From an uncultured Pseudomonadota bacterium (lineage in GTDB: Bacteria > Pseudomonadota > Gammaproteobacteria > CAJXQU01): a DNA stretch of 56,117 nucleotides. The translations under genes were made by a program, and so were the position numbers. The first letter of the stretch is position 1. Each line of letters opens with the position of its first letter. Of the stretch, positions 1-9,166 are shown piece by piece. The DNA is taken from the NCBI GenBank assembly GCA_913058255.1, contig CAJXQU010000014.1:1-56117 (forward strand), given 5' to 3'. The notes below the pieces were generated by a model, which saw nothing but the letters and a program-made list of their open reading frames with translations, was not told the origin of the DNA and did no database searches.

Positions 1-330
<330 letters not shown>

Positions 331-451
331 ATAACACTCAAGTTATTTGATATAAGTTGACACACGTTAGCTACACGATACCAATATACTCTTTGATTAC
401 TTCCTAAATGACTGTTTATTGCTTGAATATTAAGCAGTAAACGCACAAGTT
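331..451 (+). other. 23S-5S spacer, no tRNA seen
   Basis: This 121-base AT-rich spacer separates 23S and 5S rRNA. I see no tRNA cloverleaf or T-loop signature (GGTTCGAAT-like) in it. It is presumably removed during rRNA processing. Confidence 0.7.
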
Positions 452-570
452 TGCTTGGCGGCAATAGCGAGTAGGAACCACCCGATCCCATCCCGAACTC
501 GGAAGTGAAACTGCTTAGCGCCGATGATAGTGTGGGGGATCCCATGTGAAAGTAGGTCACTGCCAAGCTT
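452..570 (+). rRNA. rrf: 5S ribosomal RNA
   Basis: This is a complete 5S rRNA of about 119 nt. The terminal stem pairs GCTTGGC near 453-459 with GCCAAGC near 562-568. The conserved internal blocks CCCGAACTCGGAAGTGAAAC and GCGCCGATG are present in the expected order, and the length matches the usual 120 nt. It lies downstream of 23S in the normal rrn order. Confidence 0.97.
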
Positions 571-580
571 TAATACCGAG

Positions 581-613
581 ACCCTGTTACTTTATTGTTG
601 CAGGGTTTTTTTA
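581..613 (+). terminator. rrn operon Rho-independent terminator
   Basis: ACCCTG (581-586) pairs with CAGGGT (601-606), followed by a run of T. It sits 11 bases after 5S rRNA and is the natural end of the rRNA transcript. The open frame of the next gene reads back through it, which argues against a start for that gene inside this element. Confidence 0.85.
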
Positions 614-635
614 TGCCCGTTTGTTGGACTTTTGC

Positions 636-644
636 TGGTATAGT
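636..644 (+). promoter_or_regulatory. Extended -10 promoter candidate for zapE
   Basis: TGGTATAGT fits the extended -10 pattern TGnTATAAT. No good -35 is visible at 17 bp, as is allowed for extended -10 promoters. Transcription would begin near 651, which favours a zapE start downstream, at 664 or 676. Confidence 0.45.
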
Positions 645-675
645 CTTAGGCTTATCAATATATGTGTACTGTGCT

Positions 676-1800
676 TTGGATTTTAATCGTTTATCGCCTA
701 TCCAGTGTTATGAGGTGGATTTAAAGAAGGAGGGGTTTCAAGAAGATGAGGCTCAACGTAATGCAGTTGAACATATGCAGAGGTTGTTTGATGACTTATG
801 TAGGCCAATTATTAAGAAAACTCACAAAAAGAGTATCTTTAATATGTTGGTTAGTTCTAATGCGGAGCCTGCAAAGCTTCGTTTTAAAGGGGTTTATTTC
901 TGGGGTGGTGTTGGGCGAGGTAAGACGTACATAGTTGATACCTTTTTTAATTGTTTGCCTTTCACTGAAAAAACTCGAATCCACTTTCATAGTTTTATGC
1001 GTGGTGTTCATCAAGAGTTGAAGACACTTAACAACGTACAGGATCCTCTTAAAGTAGTCGCAGATCGGTATGCTGAAAAGTTTCGGGTGATCTGTTTTGA
1101 TGAGTTTCATGTCTCAGATATCACTGATGCAATGCTACTAGGGAATCTTTTTAAAGAGTTATTCTCACGTGGTGTCACTCTTGTTGCAACGTCGAATGAA
1201 CATCCTGACGAGCTATATACAGGAGGTCTGCAACGGGATAGGTTTCTTCCTGCAATAGCGTTAATCAAGCAGCATACTGATATTGTGAATGTCGATAGTG
1301 ACGTTGATTATCGTTACCGATTGCTTGAGAAAGCGGAGATCTATCACTGGCCCCTAGGTTATAAGGCAGATGAGAGCCTTTCAGATAGCTTTTATAGCCT
1401 TATATCAGAGGAGTCGGAGCCAAATAATACTATTTCTATAGAAGGACGTAGCATAGAGACGATCAAACATTCTATTGGGATCGTGTGGTTTGAATTTTCG
1501 GCTATTTGTGATGGTCCACGTGGTGCTTCTGACTATATTGAAATTGCACGTACTTTCCAAACAGTACTGATCTCAAATGTTCCGATTATGAATAATTCTA
1601 GAGATGACAACACTAAGCGTTTTATGACGATGATAGATGAGTTTTATGACCGTAATGTAAAGATAATTTTATCTGCTGAAACATTACCTGAGAATCTTTA
1701 CACAGGTGTGCGATTATCTAAGGGGTTTAAAAGAACAGTTAGTCGTTTACAAGAAATGGGATCTAAAGACTATTTAACTCGAAAGCATATTTATAAATAA
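676..1800 (+). CDS. zapE: Cell division protein ZapE (AFG1-family ATPase)
   Basis: ZapE is an AFG1-type P-loop ATPase that associates with the FtsZ ring in Escherichia coli. From the start used here the protein has 374 residues, close to the 375 of the E. coli protein. Walker A GGVGRGKT is at residues 77-84, and Walker B VICFDEF (D142, E143) is followed by VSDITDAMLLG; both stretches are family-typical. The C-terminal SRLQEMGSKDYL is also characteristic. The open frame extends upstream through ATG 613 and TTG 595, but that would add a hydrophobic stretch and run into the rRNA terminator. The family normally begins shortly before the SPIQCYEVDL-like segment, so I chose TTG at 676; GTG at 664 is the alternative. 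No clear ribosome binding site is visible for either. Function is confident and the start is not. Confidence 0.9.
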   Translation: MDFNRLSPIQCYEVDLKKEGFQEDEAQRNAVEHMQRLFDDLCRPIIKKTHKKSIFNMLVSSNAEPAKLRFKGVYFWGGVGRGKTYIVDTFFNCLPFTEKTRIHFHSFMRGVHQELKTLNNVQDPLKVVADRYAEKFRVICFDEFHVSDITDAMLLGNLFKELFSRGVTLVATSNEHPDELYTGGLQRDRFLPAIALIKQHTDIVNVDSDVDYRYRLLEKAEIYHWPLGYKADESLSDSFYSLISEESEPNNTISIEGRSIETIKHSIGIVWFEFSAICDGPRGASDYIEIARTFQTVLISNVPIMNNSRDDNTKRFMTMIDEFYDRNVKIILSAETLPENLYTGVRLSKGFKRTVSRLQEMGSKDYLTRKHIYK

Positions 1801-1829
1801 CTGTTAAAACATAGGTTTGCCAAGACTAC

Positions 1830-1858
1830 TTGACAGTTAACATTAATGTTTCTATTGT
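1830..1858 (+). promoter_or_regulatory. Sigma-70 promoter for the 71-aa orphan gene
   Basis: TTGACA (1830-1835), a 17-bp spacer and TATTGT (1853-1858) form one of the best matches to consensus in the window. It lies just upstream of the small gene at 1883, so that gene has its own promoter. Confidence 0.75.
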
Positions 1859-1882
1859 ATATGTATACAGGAGAGGCAGTAT

Positions 1883-2098
1883 ATGAATAACGCACCTATA
1901 TTTACACAAGAAAATCCTACAGATGCACAGTTGATATCAATTCTTGACCATGATTATGGGGATGGTGTTGTTTATATACCGGAGAATACACCTTGGAGTT
2001 TATATACTTTTGCAAGAAAGTTAGGTTATATCAATGAAGAAGGTTTTGTGACGCCAAAAGGAAAAATCCTTGTAACAAACTACCAGAAGGTGTCTTAA
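1883..2098 (+). CDS. Small conserved-looking protein of unknown function (71 aa)
   Basis: I do not recognise this protein. It has 71 residues, is acidic in its first half, and has no signal peptide or membrane segment. The C-terminal half (WSLYTFARKLGYINEEGFVT, then PKG) resembles the helix-plus-wing layout of small winged-helix proteins, but this is only an impression. Reality as a gene is supported by a good ribosome binding site (GGAGAGG, about 1871-1877) before ATG 1883 and by a near-consensus promoter upstream. It is convergent with trkH, with 26 bases between stop codons. No operon partner lies on its strand. Confidence 0.6.
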   Translation: MNNAPIFTQENPTDAQLISILDHDYGDGVVYIPENTPWSLYTFARKLGYINEEGFVTPKGKILVTNYQKVS

Positions 2099-2124
2099 GA
2101 TCGATATAGTTTTTCTACGAGAAC

Positions 2125-3576
2125 TTAACTGCGCCAGAACACTGGTGAGAGTAGTACAAGTAAGGTAAATATCTCTAATCGCCCCAGTAGCATTGCTATA
2201 CTTAGTACCCACTTTGCAGTATCGCTAATATCACCGTAATGGGCACTAACATCACCTAAACCTGGACCGAGGTTATTAATACAGGCTGCAACAGCTGAAA
2301 AGGCTGTTACTTGATCCATTCCTGTAGCCATTAGGATCAATAACATTATCGTAAATACCGCAATATAAGCGGCGAAAAACCCCCAAACAGAATCTATAAC
2401 CTGATCTGAAATTGCTTTGTTACCTAACTTTATGGGAAAAATCGCATTTGGATGAATGAGTCTTTTGATTTCTCGCATGCCTTGTTTAAACAACAACAAA
2501 ATACGTATAACCTTAACTCCACCTCCTGTGGAGCCCGCACAGCCTCCGGAGAAGCTTAAAAGTAATAGCAACAATGGAAGAAAGCTTGGCCAAGCTTGAA
2601 AATTGGTCGTTACAAATCCTGTCGTTGTACCGATTGAAACAACATGGAAAATTCCTTCTCGTACCGCTTGATCAGCATTTTCATAAATATGGTGAAAGAC
2701 TAAATAGCTGACAATGATCAATGCTGTAACGACCATGAAGGAGATGTAGGCAATAAACTCGCTATCGAAAATATATGGCTTAATACTTTTCCATCGCCAT
2801 GCTAGAAAGTGTATTGAATAATTTATGCCAGAGATAAGCATAAAAAAGATAGCGATTATTTCAATGTTTAAATTATCAAAATAACCAATGCTTGCATCAT
2901 GAGTGGAAAAACCGCCTATTGCGACGGTGGCAAAGCTGTGACATATCGCATCAAAGAAAGTCATTCCATTGAGCCAGAAAGCTAGACAGCAGCTTATGGT
3001 TAAGCCTAGATAGATAAACCAAAGGGTTTTAGCTGTTTCCGTTATTCTTGGTGTGAGTTTATTATCTTTCATCGGGCCGGGTGTTTCAGCACGATATAGT
3101 TGCATTCCTCCAATCCCAAGCATTGGCAGAATAGCGACTGCCAATACAATGATCCCCATTCCACCAAGCCACTGTAATTGCTGTCGATAATAAAGAATAG
3201 ATGTTGGGAGATTATCTATTCCCACGATGACTGTTGCACCAGTAGTTGTTAAGCCGGAAAGTGATTCAAAGAAGGCGTCAGTGAAGGACATGTTTGGGTG
3301 TTCAGCTAGTGTGAACGGGATGGCACCAGAGAGTCCGAGCACCGTCCAGAATAGAACAACAACGAGGAATCCATCGCGTAGCCGTAACTCTTGTTTTTTG
3401 TTTCTGACAGGAAGCCATAGCACCAAACCTAATGAAAGGGTAATGCCAAGCGCAATGGTGAAAGCCTGCAGAGCACCATCATTTGTAAAGAATGAAATTA
3501 AAACTGGGGGTGCCAGGGTTAGGCTGAAAAGAGCAAGTAGTAAGCCTAGAATTTTTTGTATTATAATGAGACGCAC
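2125..3576 (-). CDS. trkH: Trk potassium uptake protein TrkH (membrane subunit)
   Basis: TrkH is the potassium-translocating membrane subunit of the Trk system and works with the cytoplasmic NAD-binding TrkA. The protein has 483 residues, the usual length, with about ten hydrophobic segments. The filter-type loops are visible: SGLTTTGATV near residue 110, ATVAIGGFSTHD near 215, SIGTTTGFVTTN near 315 and AACINNLGPGLGDV near 430. TrkA is directly upstream and the junction is TAGTG: the GTG start of trkH shares one base with the trkA stop, so the two are translationally coupled. Weaker alternative starts are possible, but this coupling and the hydrophobic N-terminus support GTG. Confidence 0.95.
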   Translation of the reverse strand: MRLIIIQKILGLLLALFSLTLAPPVLISFFTNDGALQAFTIALGITLSLGLVLWLPVRNKKQELRLRDGFLVVVLFWTVLGLSGAIPFTLAEHPNMSFTDAFFESLSGLTTTGATVIVGIDNLPTSILYYRQQLQWLGGMGIIVLAVAILPMLGIGGMQLYRAETPGPMKDNKLTPRITETAKTLWFIYLGLTISCCLAFWLNGMTFFDAICHSFATVAIGGFSTHDASIGYFDNLNIEIIAIFFMLISGINYSIHFLAWRWKSIKPYIFDSEFIAYISFMVVTALIIVSYLVFHHIYENADQAVREGIFHVVSIGTTTGFVTTNFQAWPSFLPLLLLLLSFSGGCAGSTGGGVKVIRILLLFKQGMREIKRLIHPNAIFPIKLGNKAISDQVIDSVWGFFAAYIAVFTIMLLILMATGMDQVTAFSAVAACINNLGPGLGDVSAHYGDISDTAKWVLSIAMLLGRLEIFTLLVLLSPVFWRS

Positions 3577-4949
3577 TAAAGGAAAGTCACCCCAACCTGA
3601 AATAGTTTTTCAACTTCAGGAACATGACGTTTATCGGTCACCATGATAACGACATGATCTTCAGCTTCGATAACAGTATCATGATGCACTGGAACGACAG
3701 TTTCACCACGCACAATTGCGCAAATAGTGGTTCCCGGTGGAGATTTAATATTTTCGATAGATTTACCGACAACTTTTGAAGAGTTGGCATCCCCATGTGC
3801 GATTGCTTCAATAGCTTCAGCTGCTCCTCTTCTTAATGAGTGGACCACAGCAACATCGCCACGTCTAATATGGGCAAGGAGACTTCCTATCGTTGCCTGT
3901 TGTGGTGATATGGCAATATCTATAATGTCTTGTTGAACGAGATCAACATAGGCTGCTCGGTTAATTAGTGCCATGACTTTTTTGGCCCCGAGTCGTTTTG
4001 CCAGCATCGATGAAATGATGTTCACTTCATCATCATTGGTTAATGCACAAAAGATATCGGTCTCTTCTATATTTTCTTCCAGTAATAGATCTTCATCGGC
4101 AGCATCACCATTGAGTACAATTGTGTGTTGGAGCTCGCCTGCTATTTGTTTTGCTCTATTCGGATCGAACTCGATTAGTTTGACTCGATATTTTTTCTCT
4201 AATGATTTTGCTAGCCTTGTCCCAATATTTCCACCACCTGCGAGTAGGATCCGCTTCACTCGCTTTTCAACGCGACTCATTTCTCGCATTACAGCTTTGA
4301 TATGTTTAGGTGCAGCGATGAAAAATACATCATCATTCGGTTCAATGATCGTATCGCCTCTCGGAATGATAGAACGTCCTTTACGGAAAACGGCTGCCAC
4401 ACGAGTTTCAATGCCGCGCATGTGTTCTTTGAGCGCGCGTAATTCATGACCGCAAATCGGGCTACTATAATGAGCTTTTACTGCTACAAGTTGAACTTTA
4501 CCCTCTGCAAAATTGAGTACTTGAAGAGCCCCAGGATAACTGATTAGTCGTTCGATATATTTAGTGACTTTTTGTTCAGGACTGATCAATACATCAACAG
4601 GCAAGGCTTCTTGATTGAAAAGTTCCGTATACTTCAAATATTCAGCATCACGGACACGAGCAATTTTCAGCGGTGTATGAAAGAGTGTGTAAGCAACTTG
4701 GCATGCAATCATGTTGACTTCATCACTGCTTGTTACAGCAATGATCATGTCTGCTTCTTGTGCGCCTGCTCTCGCTAGGGTGCCTGGATGAGAGCCTGAA
4801 CCGACGATGGTTCGTAGATCAAAGCGATCCTGTAAGGACTGCAGGCAGACCGGATTGTTATCAATTACGGTAATATCATTTGCTTCACTGCAAAGGCTGC
4901 CGGCTACGGAAGCACCGACCTGACCGGCTCCAAGAATAATAATTTTCAT
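3576..4949 (-). CDS. trkA: Trk system potassium uptake regulatory protein TrkA
   Basis: TrkA is the peripheral cytoplasmic subunit that gates TrkH in response to nucleotides. It has 457 residues, typical of the gammaproteobacterial two-module protein. The first Rossmann RCK_N begins at residue 1 ([15 protein letters not shown], with the GxGxxG nucleotide loop), followed by an RCK_C. A second pair begins near residue 233 ([19 protein letters not shown]). It lies between ntrX and trkH on the same strand, 19 bases after ntrX, so potassium uptake is probably co-transcribed with the NtrYX-like system. Confidence 0.96.
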   Translation of the reverse strand: MKIIILGAGQVGASVAGSLCSEANDITVIDNNPVCLQSLQDRFDLRTIVGSGSHPGTLARAGAQEADMIIAVTSSDEVNMIACQVAYTLFHTPLKIARVRDAEYLKYTELFNQEALPVDVLISPEQKVTKYIERLISYPGALQVLNFAEGKVQLVAVKAHYSSPICGHELRALKEHMRGIETRVAAVFRKGRSIIPRGDTIIEPNDDVFFIAAPKHIKAVMREMSRVEKRVKRILLAGGGNIGTRLAKSLEKKYRVKLIEFDPNRAKQIAGELQHTIVLNGDAADEDLLLEENIEETDIFCALTNDDEVNIISSMLAKRLGAKKVMALINRAAYVDLVQQDIIDIAISPQQATIGSLLAHIRRGDVAVVHSLRRGAAEAIEAIAHGDANSSKVVGKSIENIKSPPGTTICAIVRGETVVPVHHDTVIEAEDHVVIMVTDKRHVPEVEKLFQVGVTFL

Positions 4950-4968
4950 GGTTAATTCAAACTGTCTC

Positions 4969-6351
4969 TTAATTTTTCTTGAGCTGTTTCGCTATTCTTT
5001 TAGGATCAATATCAAGAGCACGAAGCTTTCGATACAAGTGAGTTCGCTCGATACCTGCATGTGATGCTACGTTAGTAACATTACCTGTATTTAATTTTAA
5101 TTGATACTCAAAATAACTTCTTTCAAATTGTTCTCGAGCTTCTCTTAAGGGTAAAGTAAAGCAAGGAATAATATCAGCGGTAGGTGCGTTTGATGTTATG
5201 CCTAATGCGGACTCAACTTCGTTGATGTCGATGTTATCATTGCCGCCTAATATTAATAATCGTTGCACTAAATTTGTTAGCTCTCGAGTATTGCCTGGCC
5301 ATTCATAACTACGCAGACTATTCTTGGATGCAGAAGTGAATCTTCTGGAAGGTAGGCCTTCTTGCTCTACAAAATATTGTACGTAAAAGTCTAATAGGTC
5401 AGGAATATCTTCTGCGTGCTTTTTTAATGATGGAACATGTAGAGGAATTACATTTAAGGCATAGAAGAGATCTTCTCGAAACAGGCCTTCATGGGCTTTC
5501 TGTTGCAGATCATGTCGTGTTGATGCTATTACACGAACATCAATTTTTACGGGCTCATGGCCGCCGACTCGAAGGATTGTTTGACTTTCTAAAGCACTTG
5601 TCAAACGTGCTTGAGTGCTGAGATCCATGTCTAAAATATCCTGCATAAACAAGGTACCACCACTCGCTTGTTCAAGGTAACCAAAGTGAACCTCGCCGTT
5701 CGATTCATTACCGAACAATTCTACTCCAGGGTTCTCTACCGCTAAGCCACCGACATTTACTGAGATAAATGCATTCGAAGAACGTGGACTGCAATCATGC
5801 AGGTATTGTGCAAATTTTTCTTTTCCGCTACCGGTTGGGCCAGAGATCAAAGCCGATGTGTCATGATTGGCGACTCGTTCGATTTGGGATTTAAGATTGA
5901 TTAATAGTGGATTCTTTCCGAAACTTTGGTCGAGAGGAATTTCTTTCTTTTTCCGCAGATCAATATTTTCACGCTTTAAGGACGAAGTTTCTAAAGCACG
6001 CGCAACAGTGATCAGTAGTTTCGCTATGGAGAGTGGTTTTTCGATAAAGTCATATGCGCCGATACGAATTGCATCAACAGCTGTTTCGACGGTTCCGTGG
6101 CCAGAGATCATGATTACTGGACAGTCGAAGCTTCCGTTTTCTTTCCACTCTTTCAGTAGTGTGACACCATCGATATCAGGCATCCAAATATCGAGAAGGA
6201 TTAGATCTGGGCGACGTGAACGAAGAGCTTCTTTAGCTGCTTGGCCATTTTCTGCAACGGAAACATCGAACCCTTCATCTTCAAGAATCTCTTTTAAGAG
6301 ACTTCTGATATCTGGCTCGTCATCAACTACAAGTATATGGGCTGAACTCAT
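4969..6351 (-). CDS. ntrX: NtrX-like response regulator lacking the sigma-54 contact motif
   Basis: This is a 460-residue response regulator of NtrC/NtrX architecture: receiver domain at residues 4-120 (acidic DD at 10-11, phospho-acceptor D54, K105), AAA+ domain at about 145-375, and a Fis-type helix-turn-helix at the C-terminus ([20 protein letters not shown]). Walker A GPTGSGKE at 171-178 is intact. Two key features are changed. The GAFTGA loop that contacts sigma-54 is absent: after ELFG (211-214) the sequence is [14 protein letters not shown]. The Walker B DE pair is replaced by QD (237-238). It is therefore unlikely to activate sigma-54 RNA polymerase, and may act as a DNA-binding regulator of sigma-70 promoters. 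Its start overlaps the ntrY stop by four bases (ATGA), so it is coupled to its kinase. Confidence 0.9.
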   Translation of the reverse strand: MSSAHILVVDDEPDIRSLLKEILEDEGFDVSVAENGQAAKEALRSRRPDLILLDIWMPDIDGVTLLKEWKENGSFDCPVIMISGHGTVETAVDAIRIGAYDFIEKPLSIAKLLITVARALETSSLKRENIDLRKKKEIPLDQSFGKNPLLINLKSQIERVANHDTSALISGPTGSGKEKFAQYLHDCSPRSSNAFISVNVGGLAVENPGVELFGNESNGEVHFGYLEQASGGTLFMQDILDMDLSTQARLTSALESQTILRVGGHEPVKIDVRVIASTRHDLQQKAHEGLFREDLFYALNVIPLHVPSLKKHAEDIPDLLDFYVQYFVEQEGLPSRRFTSASKNSLRSYEWPGNTRELTNLVQRLLILGGNDNIDINEVESALGITSNAPTADIIPCFTLPLREAREQFERSYFEYQLKLNTGNVTNVASHAGIERTHLYRKLRALDIDPKRIAKQLKKN

Positions 6352-8609
6352 ATGATATTTTTCCTTGCTTCATTTATCGGGTGAACGTTATGGTTTTCCA
6401 TCACAATGGGCAATCTAATAATAACGCTCCCGCCTTGATCGTTATTATTTTCAACGCGGACAATACCGCCATGTTCTTCTACGATTTTTTTAACAATGGC
6501 CAAACCAAGTCCTGTGCCACTCGACTTCGTTGTTACATAGGGTTCAAATATTTCATCCATTAGATCATCTGGAAACCCAGAACCGTTATCAATCACACGT
6601 ATTTCTATTAGATCACGACCTGAAGACTGCATGGTTTTTGATAGGACGTTAACTCTGGGCTGATGAACATCCTCAGTGGCTTCAATCGCATTTTTAAGCA
6701 GGTTGTTGAGTATTTGTCGGAGCCGATTGTGATCTGCTTCAATGATAGGCAGAGCCTTATCAAGCTCGAGCTCAATGTTTACTTTTTTACTCATCTGTTG
6801 ATAGAGTGTCGCAACTTCTTCGATCATTGGATTCACATTTAACGGTTCAGGTTTTATCTGAGATGGACGAGCGTAATCAGAAAATGTGTTAACCATATCC
6901 TTCATGGTGCCGACTTGTTGGATAATTGTATTGGTTAAGCGATCTAGCGTGTCAGCATCTGAACCTTCCATCTTTGATAGGTATTTATGCCGCAATCGTT
7001 CTGCTGAAAGCTGGATGGGGGTTAGTGGGTTTTTAATTTCGTGAGCAAGCCTGCGAGCTACTTCGCTCCATGCTGCATCTTTCTGGCCTTGGATGAGTGC
7101 TGTGACATCATCGAAGACGATCACATGTCCTTGTTCAACAGAGCTATCTAAAGCGGTTCCACGACACATCAGTACTTGTCTCCCTGAAGCTCCGAAAAGC
7201 ACGACTTGTTTTTGCCAGTCACCAGAATGGTGAGAAAGTTGCGGTTCAATAGACTCATAAAATGCAATCAGCTGAGTTTCTTCTTCAGGAAGCTTAGTTA
7301 GGCGTCCCCCTTGGAATGGAGCCAGGTCGGTGTCCAGAATTTGATTCGCACTTACGTTAGCAGTCTTTAATTTAAGTTGTGAATCAAAAGTTAAGACTCC
7401 CGAAGATAGTTTGCCCAACACAGCCTGGAGGTAGGAGCGTTGAGAATCCACTTCATGTTGTGCAGTAGCAATTTTTAATGACATTTCGTTGAATGATTGG
7501 ACCAAAAAGCCAAGATCATCAGAACTCGAGACGATGAGTTGTTTTCCATAGTCTCCCGCTGCGATGCGACGTGTGCCTTCAGCGAGATCTTGAATTGGTG
7601 CAATCAACTTTCTTGCTGAATGAAAGGCTGCTAAAACGGCGCTGAAAATACTAAACAGTAGAACCAATGTTAGAGTCATGGTGAAGCTGAGTTGTAATGG
7701 TTTTCTCAAGTAAGCCAATTCTTGGTAATCGGCATAGGCACCCTGAACGTTTTCTGCAAGTTCGTTGATATGTGTGGCGATTGGGTAGAGAGCCTGTAGC
7801 ATTCGGGTTTTATTATTGAGATTATTCGGGATTGTAACTAGGGCGCGTATGAACAAGCCGGAATCTCTAATGGGCTCAAGCCCAATATAGTTCCGACCTT
7901 GTCTAAGTTGTAGAAGGATAGACTCGCCAGGGATGTTCGGTACGATATCAATTTGTGTGCTACTTGTTGCTATAACTCGACCTTTTTTGTTGAGAATAGC
8001 CAATTCCTCAGCACCATTCCGTATGCGCATACTGTCTAGCTTTGAAGGATCAAAATCAAAGTTATTTATAACGGTAGTTGGTATGACGCCTCGTAAATTA
8101 CTCAGATCTAGAGCGTTCATGTTGATATTGGATTGTGTTGACTCTGTAATATCTTCGGCTATTTTCTCAGTGGTTTTTAGCAGCTCACGCATGCGTAGAC
8201 CGATGGCTTCTTTGCTCAAATCCAAAGAGTCAGTCAAGGCTTTTTCGATACGAACATCAAACCAATTATCGATACCTCGGCGGATAAAGTCAGTTGAAAA
8301 CCAGTAGACGATAATAAGTGGAATGATCGCCAATAAAATAAATGTTGTGACCATTCTAAGTGTTAGGCGAGCGCCAGGCCTTCTTTCTCTGAGCTGAGAT
8401 AAAAGGTGCTTGATATTGCGGCCTATCAGATAAACTAAGCCGAGTAATCCTAAAGAGTTAGTGATTAATAAATAAGAAAATAATTTACCAAAATCTTTAG
8501 AGTCGTTGATAGCATTACTCATGGAGATCAAGGTTGCTAACATAGATATAAATACTAGACAGGTGATCAGTAATGAGCGGCGAGACCCGATCATGGCTGT
8601 ATTTCCCAT
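6348..8609 (-). CDS. ntrY: NtrY-like sensor histidine kinase
   Basis: This membrane sensor kinase pairs with the NtrX-like regulator encoded just downstream. It has 753 residues: hydrophobic segments at about 10-30, 45-65 and 85-110, a long periplasmic stretch, another membrane segment near 305-330, a HAMP linker (about 330-385), a PAS region, and a HisKA/HATPase core. The phospho-acceptor is H523 in RRLAHEIKNPLTP. The N box (LNNLLKNAIEAT), the G1 box (DNGSGFP) and G2 (GTGLGLAIVKKIVEEHGG) are intact. The start is uncertain: 8609 gives a 19-base overlap with the DUF4390 gene, while ATG 8594 gives an ATGA overlap and a protein five residues shorter. The signal is unknown; relatives have been linked to nitrogen, redox or envelope cues. 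Confidence 0.92.
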   Translation of the reverse strand: MGNTAMIGSRRSLLITCLVFISMLATLISMSNAINDSKDFGKLFSYLLITNSLGLLGLVYLIGRNIKHLLSQLRERRPGARLTLRMVTTFILLAIIPLIIVYWFSTDFIRRGIDNWFDVRIEKALTDSLDLSKEAIGLRMRELLKTTEKIAEDITESTQSNINMNALDLSNLRGVIPTTVINNFDFDPSKLDSMRIRNGAEELAILNKKGRVIATSSTQIDIVPNIPGESILLQLRQGRNYIGLEPIRDSGLFIRALVTIPNNLNNKTRMLQALYPIATHINELAENVQGAYADYQELAYLRKPLQLSFTMTLTLVLLFSIFSAVLAAFHSARKLIAPIQDLAEGTRRIAAGDYGKQLIVSSSDDLGFLVQSFNEMSLKIATAQHEVDSQRSYLQAVLGKLSSGVLTFDSQLKLKTANVSANQILDTDLAPFQGGRLTKLPEEETQLIAFYESIEPQLSHHSGDWQKQVVLFGASGRQVLMCRGTALDSSVEQGHVIVFDDVTALIQGQKDAAWSEVARRLAHEIKNPLTPIQLSAERLRHKYLSKMEGSDADTLDRLTNTIIQQVGTMKDMVNTFSDYARPSQIKPEPLNVNPMIEEVATLYQQMSKKVNIELELDKALPIIEADHNRLRQILNNLLKNAIEATEDVHQPRVNVLSKTMQSSGRDLIEIRVIDNGSGFPDDLMDEIFEPYVTTKSSGTGLGLAIVKKIVEEHGGIVRVENNNDQGGSVIIRLPIVMENHNVHPINEARKNII

Positions 8610-9166
8610 TCATGCCAGCCGCTTGATGCACGCCATTGAGAGGATAACCAGGCTTGGATCCGCATTGGGGCCGGAAGGGATTCGATAACCAGTCCTGATC
8701 TGATCTTTCCGATAAGAGGCTTGTCGGATGGGATACGTTTTTTTTCTGTAATAGCCAATTTCGAAATTCGACCCAGCTTTAAGAGTGCATCTTCGAGAGA
8801 TTTAAAACTAAATTGATCCTTAGTGGCTAAGTTTGTTAATACATATTGCTCACTCAGGGGAAGGTGCTCGAGCTGCATATTATGGTTGTGTCGAATCACT
8901 TCCTTGGCCCACATAAATGATCTTGGTTGCTCAAACTCCACTTCAATGTAGAAAGTGAGCGGAATACCATTTTCGAGTGCTTCTAGCGGTTTTTTACCAA
9001 GGTTAAACTTGAAAATTGCATTGACGACATATATTTCATTAACGATTTTGGATGACGCTTTATTAACAGTTATTTCTGTGGCGTAAAGTGAAGTCACAAA
9101 GAAGCCTATTAATAAGCTCAATAGAATGCGTGTACGCGGTGATTTAAGCTTTAAGTAGACAGGCAT
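8591..9166 (-). CDS. DUF4390 family protein, exported
   Basis: This 191-residue protein starts with a basic, then hydrophobic, segment (about residues 11-28, ending SLYATE) that looks like a signal peptide or N-terminal anchor. The body (ITVNKASSKIVNEIYVVNA, later FYIEVEFEQPRSFMW) resembles the DUF4390 family that is often encoded beside ntrY-type kinases. Function is unknown. I set the start at ATG 9166 because the longer open frame (from 9262) would place about 32 polar residues ahead of the signal peptide and overlap rsmB by more than 100 bases. The chosen start still overlaps the rsmB end by 23 bases. Genomic position suggests a periplasmic accessory to the NtrY sensor, which is inference. 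Confidence 0.8.
   Translation of the reverse strand: MPVYLKLKSPRTRILLSLLIGFFVTSLYATEITVNKASSKIVNEIYVVNAIFKFNLGKKPLEALENGIPLTFYIEVEFEQPRSFMWAKEVIRHNHNMQLEHLPLSEQYVLTNLATKDQFSFKSLEDALLKLGRISKLAITEKKRIPSDKPLIGKIRSGLVIESLPAPMRIQAWLSSQWRASSGWHEWEIQP

Noticed and set aside
331-451. tRNA gene between 23S and 5S rRNA
   Set aside because: No cloverleaf, T-loop or anticodon arm can be drawn in this AT-rich spacer.
796-1110. Minus-strand open frame inside zapE, and many similar frames inside other genes
   Set aside because: They are shadows of conserved genes, without ribosome binding sites or family signatures.
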